Shown here piece by piece: positions 61,248-64,000 of a stretch of DNA of 64,000 bases. Source of the DNA: JAVVEG01 sp032251455 (GTDB taxonomy: Bacteria; Pseudomonadota; Gammaproteobacteria; Pseudomonadales; Pseudohongiellaceae); contig JAVVEG010000017.1 in the NCBI GenBank assembly GCA_032251455.1, positions 1-64,000 of the forward strand, given 5' to 3'. Under the pieces are notes generated by a model that did no database searches, was not told the origin of the DNA, and worked only from the letters and a program-made list of their open reading frames with translations. The position numbers and the translations under genes were made by a program. Within the stretch, counting starts at the first letter, position 1; each line of letters begins with the position of its first letter.

Positions 61248-63002
61248 TCATTGCAGGAATCCTGATGCGACGGTGCCTTCCCTGCGCCTGTCGGCAGCTC
61301 CGATCAGCCCCTCATCACCTACCAGGATAACGTGCAGACCGGAATTCTCACCATCGCTTTCCTGTATGTTGTAGCCGTCGGCCCGCAATTGATCGGCCAG
61401 GGTCTGCCCCGGTTCAACATTGATCTCCACGCGCACGCTTTCGCCTCTGGCGATGATATTGGGGAAGTCCACTGCCTGCTGTACGCTCATGCCCCAGTCG
61501 ACAATGCCCAGCAGGGATTTGGCGGTGTAGGCCGGGATGGAGTTGCCGCCTGGTGAGCCGGTAACCATATACAGTTCCTGCTCGGCATTGAGGACGATGG
61601 TGGGTGACATCGAGGAGCGGGGACGGGCACCCGGACGGATCATATTGGCTGATTCCGCTTCGGTCGGGTTGTATTCACGGGCAAAATCGGTCATTTCATT
61701 GTTCAGAACGAAGCCGGCGGCCCAGCGTCCCGAACCGAATGCCGATTCCACAGTCATGGTGGCGGAGAGGGCATTGCCGTAATTGTCGATGATGGAGAAA
61801 TGTGAGGTGCCTGAGGCTTCCACCGTGCTGTCTTCAGCCCACAACGCCGCTGTAGCACCACCTAGTACTGCAGTTGGGTCGCCCGGCAGTGGCGTCATGC
61901 CAGGCTCAGCCGGATTGTTGCCGCGGTATTCCAGGTAACGCGGGTCCAGCAACTGTTGTATGGGAACAGGCACCTGGTCCGGGTCGCCAAAATAATAGTC
62001 CCGGTCGGCATAGGCCAGGCGCTGGGCATCGACAAAGGCCTTGATACGTTGTTCCTGGGAGGGATTTTCTGGCAGCAGTTGATCATACAGATTGGCAACC
62101 ATGATTTGCATGGCACCCGATGAGGGCGGAGTGGCCGAACAGATGGACAGATTCCGCCAGGGCCCGCAGATAGCTTCCCGCTCAACCGCTTGATAGGAAG
62201 CTATATCAGCTACCGTCAAGCCCCCCCCATTGGGTCCTGCCTGTGCGGCGCTGGCTATGGCCTCGGCTATGTCACCGCTGTAAAAAGCCTGGGGCCCTTC
62301 CTCGGCGATGCGACGCAGGGTTTGTGCGTATTCGGGATTGCGCAGGATGGAGCCTGCCTGAAGTGGTTGGCCTCCGGGATAGAAGTAGTCGGCAGCACCC
62401 GGATTTTCATCCAGATTCGAAATCCGTGCCATTTGTGGCAGATAGTTTGCCATTTTGGCAGGTACGACAAACCCTTCACTGGCCAGACGAATGGCAGGTT
62501 CGAACAGTGTGGCCCAGGGCAACATGCCATAATTGTCGTGCGCCAGTTTGTACAGGGCAACTGCTCCGGGCACACCGACGGCCTTGCCGCTTTGCCAGGC
62601 GTCAAGAAAGCCCATGACAGCCCCGTCGCGCATGAACATGTCCGCAGTTGCCGCCGCCGGCGCCGTTTCCCGGCCATCCAGGAAACGCACATTCTGTGTC
62701 GCCTGCTCGTAAACCACCATGAAGCCACCGCCACCCAGTCCCGAGCTTTCCGGTTCTACCAGTCCCAGCACTGCATGTGCGGCAATGGCTGCATCAACCG
62801 CATGCCCACCCTGGGCCAGCATCGCGATGGCAGCATCGGTGGCATAAGGGTTGGCTACGGCAGCCATGTAGCCCAGTGACCAGGATTCCTGGTCTTGAAC
62901 TGTGGCTGGTGCTGCGTCGGGGGTGGCGTTGCCTGGTGATTCGGGTGCCTCCGAGCAGGCAGACAGCGCAATCAGGCTGAGGACGGCAATGCTGAGTTTC
63001 AT
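61248..63002 (-). CDS. ggt: Gamma-glutamyltransferase (lipoprotein form)
   Basis: A 584-residue Ntn-hydrolase. The catalytic nucleophile is Thr399 in EASGTSHFSIIDNYGNALS, where autocleavage yields the large and small subunits. GGGGFMVVYE and the late PGGNSIPAYTAKSL are family motifs. The signal ends in a lipobox (LIALSACSE), so it is probably membrane-anchored, whereas E. coli Ggt is soluble in the periplasm. It cleaves glutathione and gamma-glutamyl peptides. Confidence 0.93.
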   Translation of the reverse strand: MKLSIAVLSLIALSACSEAPESPGNATPDAAPATVQDQESWSLGYMAAVANPYATDAAIAMLAQGGHAVDAAIAAHAVLGLVEPESSGLGGGGFMVVYEQATQNVRFLDGRETAPAAATADMFMRDGAVMGFLDAWQSGKAVGVPGAVALYKLAHDNYGMLPWATLFEPAIRLASEGFVVPAKMANYLPQMARISNLDENPGAADYFYPGGQPLQAGSILRNPEYAQTLRRIAEEGPQAFYSGDIAEAIASAAQAGPNGGGLTVADIASYQAVEREAICGPWRNLSICSATPPSSGAMQIMVANLYDQLLPENPSQEQRIKAFVDAQRLAYADRDYYFGDPDQVPVPIQQLLDPRYLEYRGNNPAEPGMTPLPGDPTAVLGGATAALWAEDSTVEASGTSHFSIIDNYGNALSATMTVESAFGSGRWAAGFVLNNEMTDFAREYNPTEAESANMIRPGARPRSSMSPTIVLNAEQELYMVTGSPGGNSIPAYTAKSLLGIVDWGMSVQQAVDFPNIIARGESVRVEINVEPGQTLADQLRADGYNIQESDGENSGLHVILVGDEGLIGAADRRREGTVASGFLQ

Positions 63003-63175
63003 GAAATGGCCTTTTTAGCAGCAGCGGCCACACTGTGTGGTGGACGCCAATAAAAAGCAGTAAAAGAAGGTGTGAGAGTATAGTTGTTTCAGCCTGGGGA
63101 CAAGCCCTGTTGAGCTACCAACAGGGCCAAGCCGAGGTTTGGCCGTGCCCTTGAGGGTTACCGTTTTACCGGGGG

Positions 63176-63207
63176 AAAAAGGGGCAGACCCCTGGATCGG
63201 GGTCTGC
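63176..63207 (-). terminator. Intrinsic terminator after the TorF-family porin
   Basis: On the minus strand GCAGACCCC and GGGGTCTGC pair around a GATCCA loop and are followed by CCC and TTTTT. It lies 33 nt past the porin stop codon and separates it from ggt downstream. Confidence 0.88.
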
Positions 63208-63239
63208 TGTAGTGAAGTTGTGCAGAAGCTTACAGTTGT

Positions 63240-63950
63240 CTAGAGCTGGAAGTCCAGGCCGTAGCTCACCACAAACTTGATTTCATCATTGTCCAGATTG
63301 TCCGGCCCTGGATCATCGAGGTCGGTGGTGGAGACCTTGAAAGTAAACCCGTTCTTGGAAAGAGATATGCTGTAGTCGAGGTAGCTGTCGGGAACACCGT
63401 TGAACACTTCGGCAAAATCGCCTTCGTGATAACCAACGTGCAGACCAAGTTCAAGCCCTTCCCGGATTTCTGTAGAGTAGTCAGCGTACCAGTAACTCGC
63501 TGTTCCAAAATCAAAGTCTTGACCAGGGCCTTCATCCGCTTCGGTGTTGCTCAGGACATTGACGCCCAGGGTGAAACCAGAATACCCAATTGAGCCGTAG
63601 ATCTCACCGAAGTCAAACTCGGCCTCTGAATCGTAGTTGTAATACAGGTAGCCTATGTCGTAGCTGAATTCGCCGACAGAGCCAGAGTAGCCAGCATAGA
63701 TGTCGTGCTCGTAGGAAAAGACATCGTCTGCGACGTAGCTGACGTTGGAGGCCCAGGTGCCGACATAGAAACCGCTGTCGGTAACATAATCAATACCACC
63801 AGAAACGGCAGCCTCGTTGATTGTTTGAGTCAGGCCGCGCCAGATATAGTTGTTAGAGGCAGCAAAGTTGGCAGTCAATTCGTCGGCTTGTACCATCCCT
63901 GCTGAAAGAAAGAGACCTGCCGCTGTGAGTGAAAGAATTCTCTTGTTCAT
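63240..63950 (-). CDS. TorF-family putative porin
   Basis: A 236-residue outer-membrane protein with a Sec signal (LSLTAAGLFLSAGMVQADEL) and the TorF/Gcw_chp barrel start (LTANFAASNNYIWRGLTQT). It ends in VVSYGLDFQL. Strands such as GEFSYDIGYLYYNYDSEAEF alternate in a typical pattern. The transported solute is unknown. It is monocistronic, with a strong terminator after it. The upstream promoter is mostly outside the window. Confidence 0.85.
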   Translation of the reverse strand: MNKRILSLTAAGLFLSAGMVQADELTANFAASNNYIWRGLTQTINEAAVSGGIDYVTDSGFYVGTWASNVSYVADDVFSYEHDIYAGYSGSVGEFSYDIGYLYYNYDSEAEFDFGEIYGSIGYSGFTLGVNVLSNTEADEGPGQDFDFGTASYWYADYSTEIREGLELGLHVGYHEGDFAEVFNGVPDSYLDYSISLSKNGFTFKVSTTDLDDPGPDNLDNDEIKFVVSYGLDFQL

Positions 63951-64000
63951 ATCTTGTTCAATCCCCTGAATAATTGGTTTGTGGTTGGGTGATCAGAGCC

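Noticed and set aside
1..64000. Search for tRNA, rRNA, prophage, insertion sequences and attachment sites
   Set aside because: No cloverleaf with a CCA-proximal T-arm, no transposase or integrase frame and no flanking long inverted repeats were seen. The gene content looks like core and metabolic chromosome.

Overview
This 64 kb window is chromosomal DNA of a free-living, probably aquatic gammaproteobacterium. The strongest marker is the housekeeping run nnr-tsaE-amiB-mutL-miaA-hfq-hflX-hflK-hflC-hisZ-purA (about 19.5-33.4 kb), which has the Pseudomonas-like order in which hisZ and purA follow hflC. Sec, Tat and lipoprotein signals, outer-membrane beta-barrels and an LpxR-type lipid A deacylase show a Gram-negative envelope. 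I cannot name the genus from the sequence alone. I found no rRNA, tRNA, CRISPR array, prophage or insertion sequence.

Layout. (1) 0.1-6.4 kb, minus strand: a molybdenum hydroxylase (FAD, 2Fe-2S and Moco subunits) with a MoaD-like sulfur carrier, preceded by an FMN glutamate-synthase-like protein and a DUF481 outer-membrane protein. (2) 6.6-11.8 kb: a Tat-exported flavin amine oxidase divergent from a CadC-like membrane regulator, followed by a di-haem cytochrome c and a secreted RidA. I read this as a periplasmic amine-oxidation module. (3) 11.9-19.5 kb: sixA, a ChaN lipoprotein, a GGDEF-EAL protein, a DUF4159 protein, and a DUF6351 lipoprotein paired with a MarR regulator. (4) 19.5-33.4 kb: the housekeeping run, interrupted by a convergent ibpA-type small heat-shock gene with a sigma-32-like promoter and a ROSE-like RNA thermometer. 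(5) 33.6-43.8 kb: nhaP2, maeB, an S1/P1 nuclease and a complete branched-chain-amino-acid-type ABC transporter. (6) 44.1-56.3 kb, minus strand: nitrate assimilation (nasA, nirD, nirB, nrtD, nrtB, nrtA), the sensor pair nasS-nasT and a porin. (7) 56.7-64 kb: arfB, a VOC protein, an LpxR-type deacylase, a SulP transporter coupled to a TsdA-type thiosulfate dehydrogenase, a gamma-glutamyltransferase and a TorF-family porin.

The best-supported regulatory system is nitrate control. Upstream of nrtA there is an NtrC-like site, a sigma-54 -24/-12 element, and a leader in which a small hairpin with loop AAUGUU shares an arm with an intrinsic terminator. This is the layout expected for NasT (ANTAR) antitermination. 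A second leader with the same design, loop AAUGAU, lies in front of the porin gene at 55.1-56.3 kb. That places the porin in the same regulon and suggests it carries nitrate or nitrite across the outer membrane.

The most novel candidate is the region 2 module. Its parts fit a chemical sequence: flavoprotein oxidation to an imine, electron transfer to a cytochrome, imine hydrolysis by RidA, and control by a membrane-bound regulator. The whole set appears to act outside the cytoplasm.
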